Shown: positions 46,401 to 54,964, numbered from the stretch's first letter. The stretch: DNA of 64,000 nucleotides from Mucilaginibacter sp. SMC90 (GCF_022811725.1 NZ_CP094527.1:5332001-5396000), one strand, 5' to 3'. The notes: generated by a model not told the origin, from the letters alone. Numbers and translations are program-made.

Positions 46401-46888
46401 ATAAAGCTTGCTTCAACTGTGTAATTACCGGGTACCACACTTAATGTGTATGAGCCATCAATGCCACTTATAGTGGTTGCACCTGCTCCCGGAATTTTCA
46501 CAGTAGCACGGGGAAGCGGCTCTGATTTTTCGTCAACCACTTTGCCTTTAATGCTTCCCCTATCCTGCGTTTTTGCAATGATGAGTATATTTCGTTCGCC
46601 TGCTGCTTTGTAGGTGCAGGTAGTTCCTTTTAAAAGCAAGTCAAGCGTTTCACCTAAGGAGCGCTCTGCTTTTGCTATGTTTACTTTGCGTTTATCATCA
46701 AGCAGGCTATTGTTATAGCTGATTGATATGTCGCCTAATTTTTCAATTTGCTGAAAGGCGTCCTTTAGTGTAGTACCTTCGGTACCAAACGTGATCCTTT
46801 TGTTTATTACTGTTTGAGCCTTAGCGTTTATGCCGCCAAAAGGCAATTGTAAAAAGAACAGCATGGTTAATAACCATAACTTTTTCAT
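43436..46888 (-). CDS. SusC/RagA TonB-linked outer-membrane protein with STN domain
   Basis: A 1150-residue transporter. After the signal peptide, residues about 25-105 form an STN domain (GTTLKDAFQQIEKLGDISIS, ERSLGETLDLLLKGTTCTYK), the part that signals to a FecR-type anti-sigma factor. Next come a CarboxypepD_reg domain (SIKGKVVDEKSEPLPRATV), a plug with the SusC motif NPEDIETVTVLKGPGAAALY, and a large barrel. The presence of the STN domain matches the FecR/ECF pair upstream, so expression is likely activated by ligand transport. Ligand unknown; the neighbouring phosphoesterases hint at phosphodiesters. Confidence 0.95.
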   Translation of the reverse strand: MKKLWLLTMLFFLQLPFGGINAKAQTVINKRITFGTEGTTLKDAFQQIEKLGDISISYNNSLLDDKRKVNIAKAERSLGETLDLLLKGTTCTYKAAGERNILIIAKTQDRGSIKGKVVDEKSEPLPRATVKIPGAGATTISGIDGSYTLSVVPGNYTVEASFISYETKRIQNVSVSSNANTVLNITLSPADNKLNEVVVTALGIKREDKSLGYSAPVIKGDQLTNALSGNWTDALSGKVAGLNLIRSNSGPAGSNKIILRGENNLTGDNEALIVVDGVVINQGSGRRTSNAGESAYGTSSDNMPADYGSNLNDINPEDIETVTVLKGPGAAALYGQRGANGAIIITTKSGKKHSGLGITFNSNASLESVNRWPDLQYEYGQGTAGSRYYSFGAGPDGASTSATSSAHGPKFDGQLFYQLDPVTQKQSTVRTPWVPYKNQIRDFFDVGQTFTNSVSVDGGSDKTTARFSATNVTNHWITPNTGYTRNSIALSVNSKINDKLTINAKVNYNNKNSDNLPGAGYGNQSLMYWFIFWQPNADLNWLKNYWKNGQEGKAIFYPFSSFPENPYAVSYEFINRSNRNSVTGNVEALYSVTKEFSIQVRATLDMGYEQRAQQRPYDAGTKYPKGSYRTQNIYSEEQGADFLLRYNKKITHDVNISATAGGSMLRNNYNRDEVRADSLVYPGVYSMANNAGPLVTLPYKSKYAINSFYGLLSTSFKDYLYVDLTARQDWISTLATANRTDQVGFFYPSASMSFLPSEAFKLPKFIDYVKVRASLAGVGSGTTNPYQTSFNYVSAGSTYAGGLQNPRTLSNPDLKPLRTTTLEVGAETRMFNNRFGFDIALYTGNTKNQILSRTVDQSSGYNQAVINVGKVNNKGIEISLNGTPIRKANVFSWNVTATFSANKNTIEQLADSAVVLRNGPTGGGQIVARVGGSMGDMYGRGYLRSPDGQIVYDAATGFAKLSDDLVYLGNTIPKWKASMGHDFRYKQFNLHLLFDAQVGGVSYSLSNYKLAEQGKTTLTLPGRYNGIIGKGVIQNPDGSYKPNDVIATDIDGYYRSHYGIDNAEGNTFSTNFLKFREARFDYSLSPRLVKRLGLQRATVGVYGRDLYIWTKWPIFDPEFGTLSGTDIVQGFEVAQFPSTRTFGFNIVIGI

Positions 46889-46942
46889 ATATTTACTTTA
46901 ATTTATACTTGTCTAACCGTGAGTTTAAATTGTCAAAACTTG

Positions 46943-46976
46943 AAGCCTGGGGTTGTTACCAGCAACGTCCAGGCTT
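46943..46976 (-). terminator. Possible terminator or attenuator between fecR and susC
   Basis: An 8-bp stem AAGCCTGG (46969-46976 complement) and CCAGGCTT (46943-46950 complement) with a long loop; the T-tract that follows leftwards (TTTT in CAAGTTTTGAC) is weak. It could lower read-through from the sigma/fecR transcript into susC. Confidence 0.35.
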
Positions 46977-46997
46977 TTACCAATAGCCGGGTAAATA

Positions 46998-48014
46998 CTA
47001 TTTCATGATGCTTCCTCCTTTTTGATTATTGTTTGAAATAAATAGCTGATCGCCTTTTTGCGTGTAGCCCAATCCTGATAGCGCACTAAGGGTTTCCATG
47101 GCATCAGTCAATGTCATCCCCCTTAATTTTGCCGTAAGCCTCACATTGCCAAGGTCTGGTTCTGTAAACCTGATCTTAACGCCGTAATGATGCTCAAGCG
47201 AAGCGGCTATTTCACTGTATGTTGTATTGTAGAAAACAAATTCATTATTGATCCATGAGCTAACTGCTGATGCATCGGTATTATTGAATGTATAGATGCC
47301 GTTTTGGGTATTGATGCTGATCTCTTCGTTCTTTACCAGGTATTTAACCATTTGAGGCTGTCCGTGCACATTGGCCATTACGCCAACCTTACCGCTTTGC
47401 ACGGTTACTGCCACCTTATGTTCGGCCAGGTAGGCTTTGATGTTAAATGAGGTACCCAGCACTACGGTGGTGATATCGCCGCTTTTTACTACAAATGGTT
47501 TGGCTTTATGCACTACGTCAAAAAAAGCTTCGCCATCAAGCACAACATCACGTTTTTCGCCGCCGAAGTTTTTAACGTATTTGAGTTTACTGCCACCGCC
47601 GAGATAAACTACCGAACTATCGGGGAGCATTATTTTGGAATGCTTACCATCGGCATTGCTGATCTCCTCATAAACCAAAGTTGATGACTGTTTAAAATAC
47701 CTGTATCCAAACCAACCCGAGGTACAGATAAGCAGGCAGGCCGCAGCGTAGGCTATCCAGTTTAATTTAGGAGCGTGTTTCTTTGCAGATATTTGAGGTT
47801 GGGTTATATGCGCGTTGATCTTAGCCCAGCTATTTTCAACATGTTCAGGCTGTTTAAAGTAAGCTTTGGATGCCTCCAGGATCTGGATGGTTTCACTGAA
47901 CTGGGCAAGGTTTTCAGGGCTTTCCTCAATCCACTCCTGTAATTGCGTTAAGCCATCATCACTGATGGTTTTCTCAAAATATTCAACTATTAAGCGGTAG
48001 CTATTATCTTCCAT
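46998..48014 (-). CDS. FecR-family anti-sigma factor
   Basis: A 338-residue inner-membrane regulator. The cytoplasmic N-terminus (about 1-85) has a weak anti-sigma helix bundle; one membrane helix follows (LNWIAYAAACLLICTSGWFG). The periplasmic FecR domain contains ISNADGKHSKIMLPDSSVVY and VVLDGEAFFDVVHKAKPFVV. A C-terminal DUF4974 domain follows (FTEPDLGNVRLTAKLRGMTL) and contacts the STN domain of the partner transporter. It controls the sigma factor encoded 81 bp upstream and senses SusC activity. Confidence 0.93.
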   Translation of the reverse strand: MEDNSYRLIVEYFEKTISDDGLTQLQEWIEESPENLAQFSETIQILEASKAYFKQPEHVENSWAKINAHITQPQISAKKHAPKLNWIAYAAACLLICTSGWFGYRYFKQSSTLVYEEISNADGKHSKIMLPDSSVVYLGGGSKLKYVKNFGGEKRDVVLDGEAFFDVVHKAKPFVVKSGDITTVVLGTSFNIKAYLAEHKVAVTVQSGKVGVMANVHGQPQMVKYLVKNEEISINTQNGIYTFNNTDASAVSSWINNEFVFYNTTYSEIAASLEHHYGVKIRFTEPDLGNVRLTAKLRGMTLTDAMETLSALSGLGYTQKGDQLFISNNNQKGGSIMK

Positions 48015-48094
48015 TAAATCTGTCTCTAAACTTAAAGACCGATTTTACGTAGCCGATACGTAGCGAAATGAGTTAAGTTTACATTAAGAAATCA

Positions 48095-48661
48095 TTAACC
48101 CTCAGAGGTGAAATTGTGCTGCCCTTTTAGCAACTGACGAAGTTTTTTGATAGACTGATAAAGTGTGGTTTCAACCGTGCGCACCGAAATCCCCAACACC
48201 TTGGCTATTTCATTTTTATCAAGGTTATCAATGCGGCTCATGAGCAGCACCTGCCTTTGACTGGTGGGCAGGCTATCGATAAGGCTCAGTATTTTATTGT
48301 ACGATTCGCGGCCCGAAAGGATTTTGAAGGGTGTATCCCTGTCTTTCAATACATATCCTTTCAGGTCGATATCTTCGATAGAATGTACCGGATCTTTCTT
48401 TTTTTGGATGTGATTTAAGGAAAGGTTTTTGGCAGCGACAAACAGGTAACTCTTTACGTTAAGAATGGCAGTATCGCGGTTATCCCACAATTTAATGAAA
48501 AGGTTTGCAGTGATCTCTTCGGCAACGGTATAATCTTTAGTGTACACTGTGCACAGCTGGCATAAAGTTTTGTAATAACGGTTAAAAAGTGTTTCAAGGG
48601 CAACGGGATCGCTTTGTTGCAAAAGCCCCATCAACGCTTCATCAGTAAGTGCAGGATACAT
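48095..48661 (-). CDS. ECF RNA polymerase sigma factor, Bacteroidota type
   Basis: A 188-residue sigma factor. Region 2 is seen in LETLFNRYYKTLCQLCTVYT and VAEEITANLFIKLWDNRD, region 4 in SLIDSLPTSQRQVLLMSRID and NLDKNEIAKVLGISVRTVET with the helix-turn-helix. Such factors pair with FecR and switch on a SusC/SusD operon. It is upstream of FecR (81-bp gap) and the susC gene, giving the usual sigma-fecR-susC-susD order. Confidence 0.93.
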   Translation of the reverse strand: MYPALTDEALMGLLQQSDPVALETLFNRYYKTLCQLCTVYTKDYTVAEEITANLFIKLWDNRDTAILNVKSYLFVAAKNLSLNHIQKKKDPVHSIEDIDLKGYVLKDRDTPFKILSGRESYNKILSLIDSLPTSQRQVLLMSRIDNLDKNEIAKVLGISVRTVETTLYQSIKKLRQLLKGQHNFTSEG

Positions 48662-48764
48662 GCCAAAGAGTTGTTTTGGCTCAAATGTAAGGTTGCTATA
48701 TTAGGCTAATGTTAAGAAACCAGAAAACCTTTATTCATCGTAAAACCAATCGAAAAGTTTTCGC

Positions 48765-50204
48765 CTATTCTATGATCAGATTTTTTGATTGAGATGTGAG
48801 TTTCCTATACGGATTTTCAAAAAAAAGTTTCACATAATCAGTCCCGTCTACACTAAAACCCGGTGCATGTCCCCTGTTATGGATGATCAGCAATTGACTA
48901 TTGGGCATATATCTCTTGATTAACTTGTTATAAAACGGCCTGCAATCAGGGTCTACGTCGCCCGCCGAGATCATCGCAGGCACTGTTGAGTAAACCGGTT
49001 GTTTTGCAACTACGGGTTCAGCCTTTACCTGCCAGCAACTGCATATAACATGGTTTACGTTATTAAACGGATATCCGGCCAGCCATGGAAGCACCGGGTG
49101 CTGCTGCGCTTCTAAAGCAGGATCGGAATAGGCTATCTGTTCTGAGCAATAAACAGAATACCTCATGCCAAGAGAAACATTTGAATCGCCATTAAAATAG
49201 CCATCAAACACTTCCTTTACGTACTTGTCCTGGCGGCCTTCAATTAAATCGATCATAACACCCGGCACAGTGCTCACCTGCCGCGAGTTCATCCTATCCA
49301 CTATGGCGTCAAGCAACTCATTTTTTGTATAAATGAGGTTGGCAGTTTTATCACTTCCTTTTTCCTGGTAAGCTATGTTAAACTTCTTCCCGGTGATAGC
49401 GCTGAAGTATTGATGGAACCTCGCTCTGAGATCTTTATATTTCGTGGCCGAGGAATCCGCTTCGCAGTTATGAAAAACCTGCTCAAGCGCTTCATTGATA
49501 TTAAACAAAGCGTGTTCCTCAAAATTAACGTAACCGGGGAGGGGTGAATTCAAAAGCAACGCGCGAACGCTTTCCGGATGGTTTCGCACCACAGTGAGCA
49601 TCAAACCACCACTATAGGATATACCAACCAGGTTAAGCGAATCAATATTTAAGGCTAACCTTAAGTCATTTATATCTTCAGCGCTTTCGATGGTATTATA
49701 GGCTGATAAGTCGACACCCTGTTTTGTAAACCGGTTTCGGCATTGTGTAACGGCTTGTGACACCAGACTATCTTTATTTTTTCCCTCCCTGTAGCTGCGT
49801 TTAATAGCTTCTGCTACTTCCATACAATCAAGGCATGGCTGCGCCCGCTTTGTTCCGCGTTGATCAAAAGCAATAAAACCGCCATAGGCCAGCCAGCCAG
49901 AGTTATAGCTTATGCTATCGATATTAAGCGTGGTGCTATAGCCCGGTCCGCCGGTAGTGTAAAGCGTGATATTTTTGCGCGGGTCCTGATCCGGCCGGCG
50001 TACAAATAAAAACGGGACCTTCACTTTGCGGCCTGCCGGTTTATTTCTATTTTCCGGTACAACGAGGTAACCTGTTTTTAAAATAAGCCTTGGGTCTGCC
50101 TTAACCAGCCCCGGGTAAGGTTCTAATACCGGTTTATATTTCTGGCTGTATAGTTTTTGAATAAAAATAGTGACACAAAGTAAGATGACAAGGAGCTTTT
50201 TCAT
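48765..50204 (-). CDS. Secreted alpha/beta hydrolase (S33 peptidase-like, TAP-type)
   Basis: A 479-residue protein with a signal peptide (LLVILLCVTIFIQKLYSQ). The alpha/beta fold shows the oxyanion motif TLYTTGGPGYSTT, the nucleophile elbow LNLVGISYSGGLML (Ser in GISYSGG) and a C-terminal MISAGDVDPDCRPFYNKLI with Asp, then IIHNRGHAPG with His. These form a full Ser-Asp-His triad, as in tripeptidyl aminopeptidase-like and proline iminopeptidase families. The substrate cannot be read from the sequence. It lies downstream of the AraC regulator and is probably its target. Confidence 0.85.
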   Translation of the reverse strand: MKKLLVILLCVTIFIQKLYSQKYKPVLEPYPGLVKADPRLILKTGYLVVPENRNKPAGRKVKVPFLFVRRPDQDPRKNITLYTTGGPGYSTTLNIDSISYNSGWLAYGGFIAFDQRGTKRAQPCLDCMEVAEAIKRSYREGKNKDSLVSQAVTQCRNRFTKQGVDLSAYNTIESAEDINDLRLALNIDSLNLVGISYSGGLMLTVVRNHPESVRALLLNSPLPGYVNFEEHALFNINEALEQVFHNCEADSSATKYKDLRARFHQYFSAITGKKFNIAYQEKGSDKTANLIYTKNELLDAIVDRMNSRQVSTVPGVMIDLIEGRQDKYVKEVFDGYFNGDSNVSLGMRYSVYCSEQIAYSDPALEAQQHPVLPWLAGYPFNNVNHVICSCWQVKAEPVVAKQPVYSTVPAMISAGDVDPDCRPFYNKLIKRYMPNSQLLIIHNRGHAPGFSVDGTDYVKLFFENPYRKLTSQSKNLIIE

Positions 50205-50268
50205 AACCGTTATTTAGCCTACAAAGAAAAGGATTGGCTTTACCCGCTAAAAGTAAAAAACGGACAAA

Positions 50269-51078
50269 TTAAAATTGATGCTTCGTTATCCTTTGGCCTG
50301 TAAGGTTCATAACATCTTTATGAAAATGGCTCAAATCATAATATCCATAATCGATAGGAACAAAGTTTTCCCTGTCATTTACAAATGCCGTTAACGCATT
50401 TCTGCCCCGCATAATTGAAAAATAATTTTTAGGCGGAGTGCCAATCACCCTGTTGAAATAACGATTGATGGTTTTAGAAGTAATGAACAGCCTCTCAGCA
50501 ACTTTTGATGTGTTTAATTGCATGCCGGTAGCCTGATATTCGCCAATGCTGTCGTTTACAATTTTAACATAGTGATCCTGGCTTGTCTGTTTAATGAGTT
50601 TATCTAACAGAAATGATTCAACAATGATCACACGCTCCTCAAAACTAACGGGCTGCTTTACTTTTTGAAGCAGTTCCCAGGGCAAAATCTCATTAAGGTC
50701 AATGATCTTATCAATAACCGGGACTTGATTTAAACCTAAAATGGCTTCTAAACCACCCGGATTGAATTTAACCGTGAATATATTATCGGCAGGTAGTTTG
50801 TGCCGGGTAACATCCTCATTTCTCAATATCAAAACATCTTGCTGCTCCCGTATATGATACCTCGTATTCTTCAAATCAATATAATAAGGCGAACCAAGGT
50901 TGATATAAAAAGTAGGTGTCCAGCTGGGGAACATCTTCACCGTCGAAAATTCATTCTTTATCTGCTGGATCGCTGGATCTAAAACCGACTGCGAGTAAAA
51001 TTCGATATAGTTAGCTAATTCTTCGCAAGGTGCGCTGAACCTGTATATTTTACGGATATTCTGAAATATCTCAACCAT
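50269..51078 (-). CDS. AraC-family transcriptional regulator with DUF6597-like N-terminus
   Basis: A 269-residue regulator. The N-terminal part (RFSAPCEELANYIEFYSQSV, MFPSWTPTFYINLGSPYYID) resembles DUF6597, a cupin-like sensing domain common in Bacteroidota. The C-terminal HTH_18 region is seen in NTSKVAERLFITSKTINRYF and YGYYDLSHFHKDVMNLTGQ. The ligand is unknown. It is followed after 64 bp by the alpha/beta hydrolase gene and preceded by repeat DNA. Confidence 0.88.
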   Translation of the reverse strand: MVEIFQNIRKIYRFSAPCEELANYIEFYSQSVLDPAIQQIKNEFSTVKMFPSWTPTFYINLGSPYYIDLKNTRYHIREQQDVLILRNEDVTRHKLPADNIFTVKFNPGGLEAILGLNQVPVIDKIIDLNEILPWELLQKVKQPVSFEERVIIVESFLLDKLIKQTSQDHYVKIVNDSIGEYQATGMQLNTSKVAERLFITSKTINRYFNRVIGTPPKNYFSIMRGRNALTAFVNDRENFVPIDYGYYDLSHFHKDVMNLTGQRITKHQF

Positions 51079-51173
51079 ACTTACTGAGGTGAACTATATC
51101 TGTAAAAATAAATTTTTTAATTAAAATATGGCACATTCAGCAAGGTAAAAGCCGGCAGATGCTATTACTGTAG

Positions 51174-51233
51174 AAAACAAAAATTGCTGTTATAAAGATG
51201 CTTACTTGAGTATGCTCTTTGTAACAGCAATTT
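51174..51233 (-). terminator. Terminator after rhaM
   Basis: Read leftwards, a 17-bp stem with one mismatch: AAATTGCTGTTACAAAG (51233-51217) pairs with CTTTATAACAGCAATTT (51197-51181), followed by a T-tract TTGTTTTC. It is about 150 bp past the rhaM stop, with a palindromic element between. Confidence 0.6.
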
Positions 51234-51234
51234 C

Positions 51235-51360
51235 AGAAGCTGTTTAAATTTGCAAAAGCTTCATTGCCGTTGGTTTTGGTGACTGTTGCACAACATTAAA
51301 GTCAACAGCAATGAAATTCGATCTACCTGTAAACGATTTTATCATTTTAAACAGCCTCTA
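51235..51360. repeat. Palindromic element downstream of rhaM
   Basis: Ends AGAAGCTGTTTAAA (51235-51248) and TTTAAACAGCCTCT (51346-51359) are inverse of each other and the same as the ends of the element at 51754-51920 on the other side of rhaM. The interiors differ. Together with the terminator it fills most of the 51079-51379 gap; no gene was seen there. Confidence 0.75.
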
Positions 51361-51379
51361 AGAAGCGCCATTGCCATAT

Positions 51380-51694
51380 CTATGGCAAAAAAAACACCTC
51401 TTTTAAGGGCATGCTCACCGGCGATTGATCGGCATTAGTATCCATAATATCAGCCATGTATGCCCACCATTTTTTCATAATTGGAGCGTCTGGCAAATGA
51501 TCAAGGGCTTCCTGATCTTCAACCTCCATTACACCAAAAAGCCAGTTCGTATCCTCATCTAAGAAAATAGAATAATTACTGATCCCAACATCCTTAAGCA
51601 AACTGCTCAATTCGGGCCAGATGGCATCATGCCGGGCCTTGTATTCGGCTGTCTTGCCTTCATAAAGCTTCATCTTAAATGCTACTCTTGCCAT
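51380..51694 (-). CDS. rhaM: L-rhamnose mutarotase
   Basis: A 104-residue protein with the whole RhaM/YiiL fold: MARVAFKMKLYEGKTAEYKA (start), RHDAIWPELSSLLKDVGISN (with the His and Glu region), FGVMEVED and a tryptophan pair in MKKWWAYMADIM near the end. RhaM interconverts alpha- and beta-L-rhamnopyranose and so speeds entry into catabolism. The length matches the family (about 104). It lies directly downstream of GH35, so it points to L-rhamnose as a product of this locus. Flanked on both sides by palindromic elements with shared ends. Confidence 0.93.
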   Translation of the reverse strand: MARVAFKMKLYEGKTAEYKARHDAIWPELSSLLKDVGISNYSIFLDEDTNWLFGVMEVEDQEALDHLPDAPIMKKWWAYMADIMDTNADQSPVSMPLKEVFFLP

Positions 51695-51753
51695 TATAAA
51701 TGATATTTAAAGTCTGTTATCAAAGAGCTCAAGGCAAAAAGTTCAAAGTTATC

Positions 51754-51920
51754 AGAAGCTGTTTAAAAACCAATCGAAAGTTTTTTGTAGAGACGCATCA
51801 CATGCGTCTCCCGGCGGACAAGCCGATTCAAAAGGCTTCTAATCCCGTCGGAAATTGCACGCGGGAGACGCATGTGATGCGTCTCTACATTTAAAAACAA
51901 TCGTTTTTAAACAGCCTCTT
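51754..51920. repeat. Nested palindromic element upstream of rhaM
   Basis: Outer ends AGAAGCTGTTTAAA (51754-51767) and TTTAAACAGCCTCT (51906-51919). Inside is a perfect 28-bp inverted repeat (51786-51813 with 51862-51889; begins TGTAGAGACGCATCACATG). Outer arms are shared with 51235-51360; the inner arms are absent there, so the inner unit looks inserted. Confidence 0.85.
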
Positions 51921-51959
51921 AGTAGATTATTTACCCAATATACATAAAAAGCTTTAAGC

Positions 51960-53792
51960 TTATTTAACGTTTACTACATCTAATATAGGTTTATCCAATC
52001 CTGATAACTGGTCTTGTTCAGGTTTTAACAGTTCAAGTACCTCAACATCATTATAGCCTTTCTTTAACCATTCAACCGGCAAGTATAAGGTTTGCTGCGG
52101 ACCAATTCCCCAGTATCTGCCCAGGTTATGCCCGTTTACCCATACCACACCTTTTCCCCAATTGCTCATATCAAGATAGGTATCTCCTACTTTATCCAGG
52201 TTAAAACCACCTTTCCTGATCACTGGCGACTCCCCATTTGGCTTTGCTGCAGAGAATTTAACTGCGTTTAAATCATGAAACGGCAATGAATACATTTTCC
52301 AGTGTTGTAATTCTGTCCCGTTTAAAAGCACCTTTTCGGTGATCCCTTTTTTATTCTGCAAAAGATATTTGCCAAAATTGATGCGGCCAAGGTTTTCAAC
52401 CAAAATATCAAGCGTTACTTTTCCGGCAGGCAATTTCAAGTACAAACTATCCTGGTTAAGCCTGCGGTCAATCGTTCCCGCTTTTTTACCATTGATCATG
52501 ATCACTGCGTAGTCCCTCAGTTCTTTAAGCTTTAGCTGTCCGCTTTTGCTTCCGTTTAAAACGGTGCGGTACAACACGAAACCGTAATCCTGGTGCAGAT
52601 CTTCAAAAGTGAGCGGGGTGATATTTTCCTTAGCCTCAGGTAAAGTATTTAATAAGCTTACCGATTGCGTTAGTTTAAAAGCAGGTATGGTAATAGCCGG
52701 TTTGGCCGCCGGTACATCAGGCAATTGTACACCGGCAGGTAAATGCTTTTGGATCACCTGTCTGAACTGCATAAACTTTGGTGTAGCATTCCCGGCCTCA
52801 TCTAAAGGCGCATCATAATCATAGCTGCTTGTTTGCGGCTCATAAGGTGAGGTATCTTTAAAGTTAGCACCATTCATGAATGCACGGGTTGTACCGCCGT
52901 GAAACATATACATATTAATAGAGATTCCGGCGGCTAATACAGAATCAAGCCTTTTGGTATAGCGTCCGGCCGGAACGGTGTGATGAGCTGTGCCCCACCA
53001 GTCAAACCAGGCCGGGTACCACTCGGCTATATAATAAGGGCCTTTCCCATCATGATTTTCATTGATGATCTTTTTCACTTTTGCAGGATCATCAATGCCA
53101 TTAACAGCAGGCAGCAATCCGGGCAAATGACCGTTTACCAAATCAGGGGCAGGGTCGCAGGTATACAGTAATCCGTCAAAACCGGCTTCTTTAAATAGTT
53201 TCTGATTAATGCCCAAATACTCCTTATCACTGCCATATGAGCCGTATTCGTTCTCGATCTGCACCATCAGGATATTGCCGCCATGATTGATCTGCAACGG
53301 GGCTAATTGCCTGCCCACCTCTTTGATGTAGGTTTGGTACTCTTTAAGATATTGCGCTTCTTTACTGCGTACCTCCAGCCCTTTTTCGTTTTGCAGCCAG
53401 TAAGGGTATCCGCCAAACTCCCATTCGGCACACACATACGGGCTTGGGCGAAGGATTACCCAAAGGCCCTCCTGCTGTGCTATACGCACAAATTCGGCCA
53501 CATCGTTATTCCCGGTAAAATCAAACTTGCCTTTTTGGGGTTCGTGCAGGTTCCAGAACACATAAGTGCCTATGGTATTTAAACCCATGGCCTTAGCCAT
53601 TTTCATTCGCGCCCGCCAGGCTTCGCGCGGCACCCGCGGATAATGCATCTCGCCCGAGATCATCTGGAAAGGTTTCCCATCAAGCAGGAAAGCTTCATCG
53701 CCCAGTGCAAAAGTATGTTTGGGCGCTTGGCAAAAGGCCGTGACACCCATAGCCACAAATAATGTTAAAAAAGATATAATATTTTTTTTCAT
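51960..53792 (-). CDS. GH35 beta-galactosidase (secreted)
   Basis: A 610-residue enzyme with a signal peptide (FLTLFVAMGVTAFCQ). The GH35 blocks are MISGEMHYPRVPREAWRARM (44-63), GTYVFWNLHEPQKG (75-88), and the acid/base motif MVQIENEYGSYG at 176-187 (E182). The nucleophile Glu lies in YYIAEWYPAWFDWWG near 260. The C-terminal part is a beta-sandwich with VWVNGHNLGRYW. It removes terminal beta-linked galactose, for example from beta-1,3/1,6-galactan. Preceded by GH43 (50-bp gap), followed by rhaM. Confidence 0.93.
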   Translation of the reverse strand: MKKNIISFLTLFVAMGVTAFCQAPKHTFALGDEAFLLDGKPFQMISGEMHYPRVPREAWRARMKMAKAMGLNTIGTYVFWNLHEPQKGKFDFTGNNDVAEFVRIAQQEGLWVILRPSPYVCAEWEFGGYPYWLQNEKGLEVRSKEAQYLKEYQTYIKEVGRQLAPLQINHGGNILMVQIENEYGSYGSDKEYLGINQKLFKEAGFDGLLYTCDPAPDLVNGHLPGLLPAVNGIDDPAKVKKIINENHDGKGPYYIAEWYPAWFDWWGTAHHTVPAGRYTKRLDSVLAAGISINMYMFHGGTTRAFMNGANFKDTSPYEPQTSSYDYDAPLDEAGNATPKFMQFRQVIQKHLPAGVQLPDVPAAKPAITIPAFKLTQSVSLLNTLPEAKENITPLTFEDLHQDYGFVLYRTVLNGSKSGQLKLKELRDYAVIMINGKKAGTIDRRLNQDSLYLKLPAGKVTLDILVENLGRINFGKYLLQNKKGITEKVLLNGTELQHWKMYSLPFHDLNAVKFSAAKPNGESPVIRKGGFNLDKVGDTYLDMSNWGKGVVWVNGHNLGRYWGIGPQQTLYLPVEWLKKGYNDVEVLELLKPEQDQLSGLDKPILDVVNVK

Positions 53793-53842
53793 GGTCTTCC
53801 TATCGCTTCCGCGTTTTTGCTGTTGTAATAGTTTTGATGAGC

Positions 53843-54949
53843 TTATTTTTTAAATACATCCAGGTTCCATTTGTCTACCCAGTTTATTTCAATATCATCA
53901 CCTTTAAAATTGATAGGAAGCCACAGATAACGACCATCGATAGCATCTTTGGGCGTCCATTTATCAGCTATAAATATAAAAGCATCCTTTTTACCGGCTA
54001 CCGGCAGCACGTGCGTACTTTGACCGCCATAAGTTATCTTGCTATCCGGTCCCTGGCAAGGATTACCGTGGTAGGTCCACGGCCCCCAGATTGATTTGGC
54101 ACTAAACCAACGGGCAGCATTAGGCGCCCAGCCTGTACAACCCGAACCGATCATGTAATAAATTCCATTGCGTTTAAATAAAGCGGGTGCCTCGGTTTGA
54201 TGGCCTATATATATGCGGATAAATTTTCCTGTATGACCTGTATAGTCGGGCGTTAGCTCAGCGAGGTCAAGCGTGAAGTTTTCTTCGGATGAAAAAACAT
54301 GGTAAGCCTTGCCGTCATCGTCAACAAACACGGTCATATCGCGGGCCATTTGGCCTCCCGGTAAATCGCGGCAAAAAAAGCCATCGCTTTTATTAGCAGG
54401 CGCAGCACAGTTTACTTTATCGCCTTCGGGAGTGAGTGCCGGATAAAACGGCATCTGCCCCGGATTTGGGCGATAGCTTTTAATGAATTTATACGGGCCC
54501 GTTACCTTGTCGCTTACAGCAACCCCGGCGCGGGCCGCGCTGTAGCCTTTGCCCAATAGCTCAAGGTGAAACCACATTACATACTTTTTTGTCTTTTTAT
54601 TATAAATAACCTTTGGCCGCTCCAAAATGCAACCTTTTGCAATGTCGTTTGCCGTATCGGGCGAAACACTCAGGGAAATCCCTTCATCCTTCCAGTTATA
54701 CAGGTCTTTTGACGAATAACAATGAACCCCCACCATTGCCCTGTTACCCGCATCGCCGGCAATTTTGTGTTCACCAAACCAGTAATAAACTCCGTTATTA
54801 TAAAGGATGCCACCCCCATGGGCGTTGATATGTACCCCTTTATCATCGGGCCAGATAGCACCGGGGGTAAAACTGGTTAATTTAGTTTGTGCCTTGCCAA
54901 TGATGCTGAAAAGCAAAAATGCCGGCAATAAAAATCGATAGTATTTCAT
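53843..54949 (-). CDS. GH43 glycoside hydrolase, galactanase-like branch
   Basis: A 368-residue five-bladed propeller enzyme with a signal peptide (MKYYRFLLPAFLLFSIIGKAQ, cleaved near 21). The block INAHGGGILYNNGVYYWFGE and RAMVGVHCYSSKDLYNWKDE mark GH43 subfamilies 24/34, where the known exo-beta-1,3-galactanases and galactose-branch enzymes lie. Other conserved parts are ARDMTVFVDDDGKAYHVFSS and TEAPALFKRNGIYYMIGSGC (Glu of the acid pair). The exact subfamily, and so the bond cut, needs a tree. Gap to DUF2264 is 15 bp and to GH35 50 bp; probably one operon. Confidence 0.85.
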   Translation of the reverse strand: MKYYRFLLPAFLLFSIIGKAQTKLTSFTPGAIWPDDKGVHINAHGGGILYNNGVYYWFGEHKIAGDAGNRAMVGVHCYSSKDLYNWKDEGISLSVSPDTANDIAKGCILERPKVIYNKKTKKYVMWFHLELLGKGYSAARAGVAVSDKVTGPYKFIKSYRPNPGQMPFYPALTPEGDKVNCAAPANKSDGFFCRDLPGGQMARDMTVFVDDDGKAYHVFSSEENFTLDLAELTPDYTGHTGKFIRIYIGHQTEAPALFKRNGIYYMIGSGCTGWAPNAARWFSAKSIWGPWTYHGNPCQGPDSKITYGGQSTHVLPVAGKKDAFIFIADKWTPKDAIDGRYLWLPINFKGDDIEINWVDKWNLDVFKK

Positions 54950-54964
54950 ATAAAGATGTTTATG

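Noticed and set aside
51786..51889. CRISPR-like repeat pair
   Set aside because: The two 28-bp units are inverted, not direct, and there are only two; no cas genes are present.
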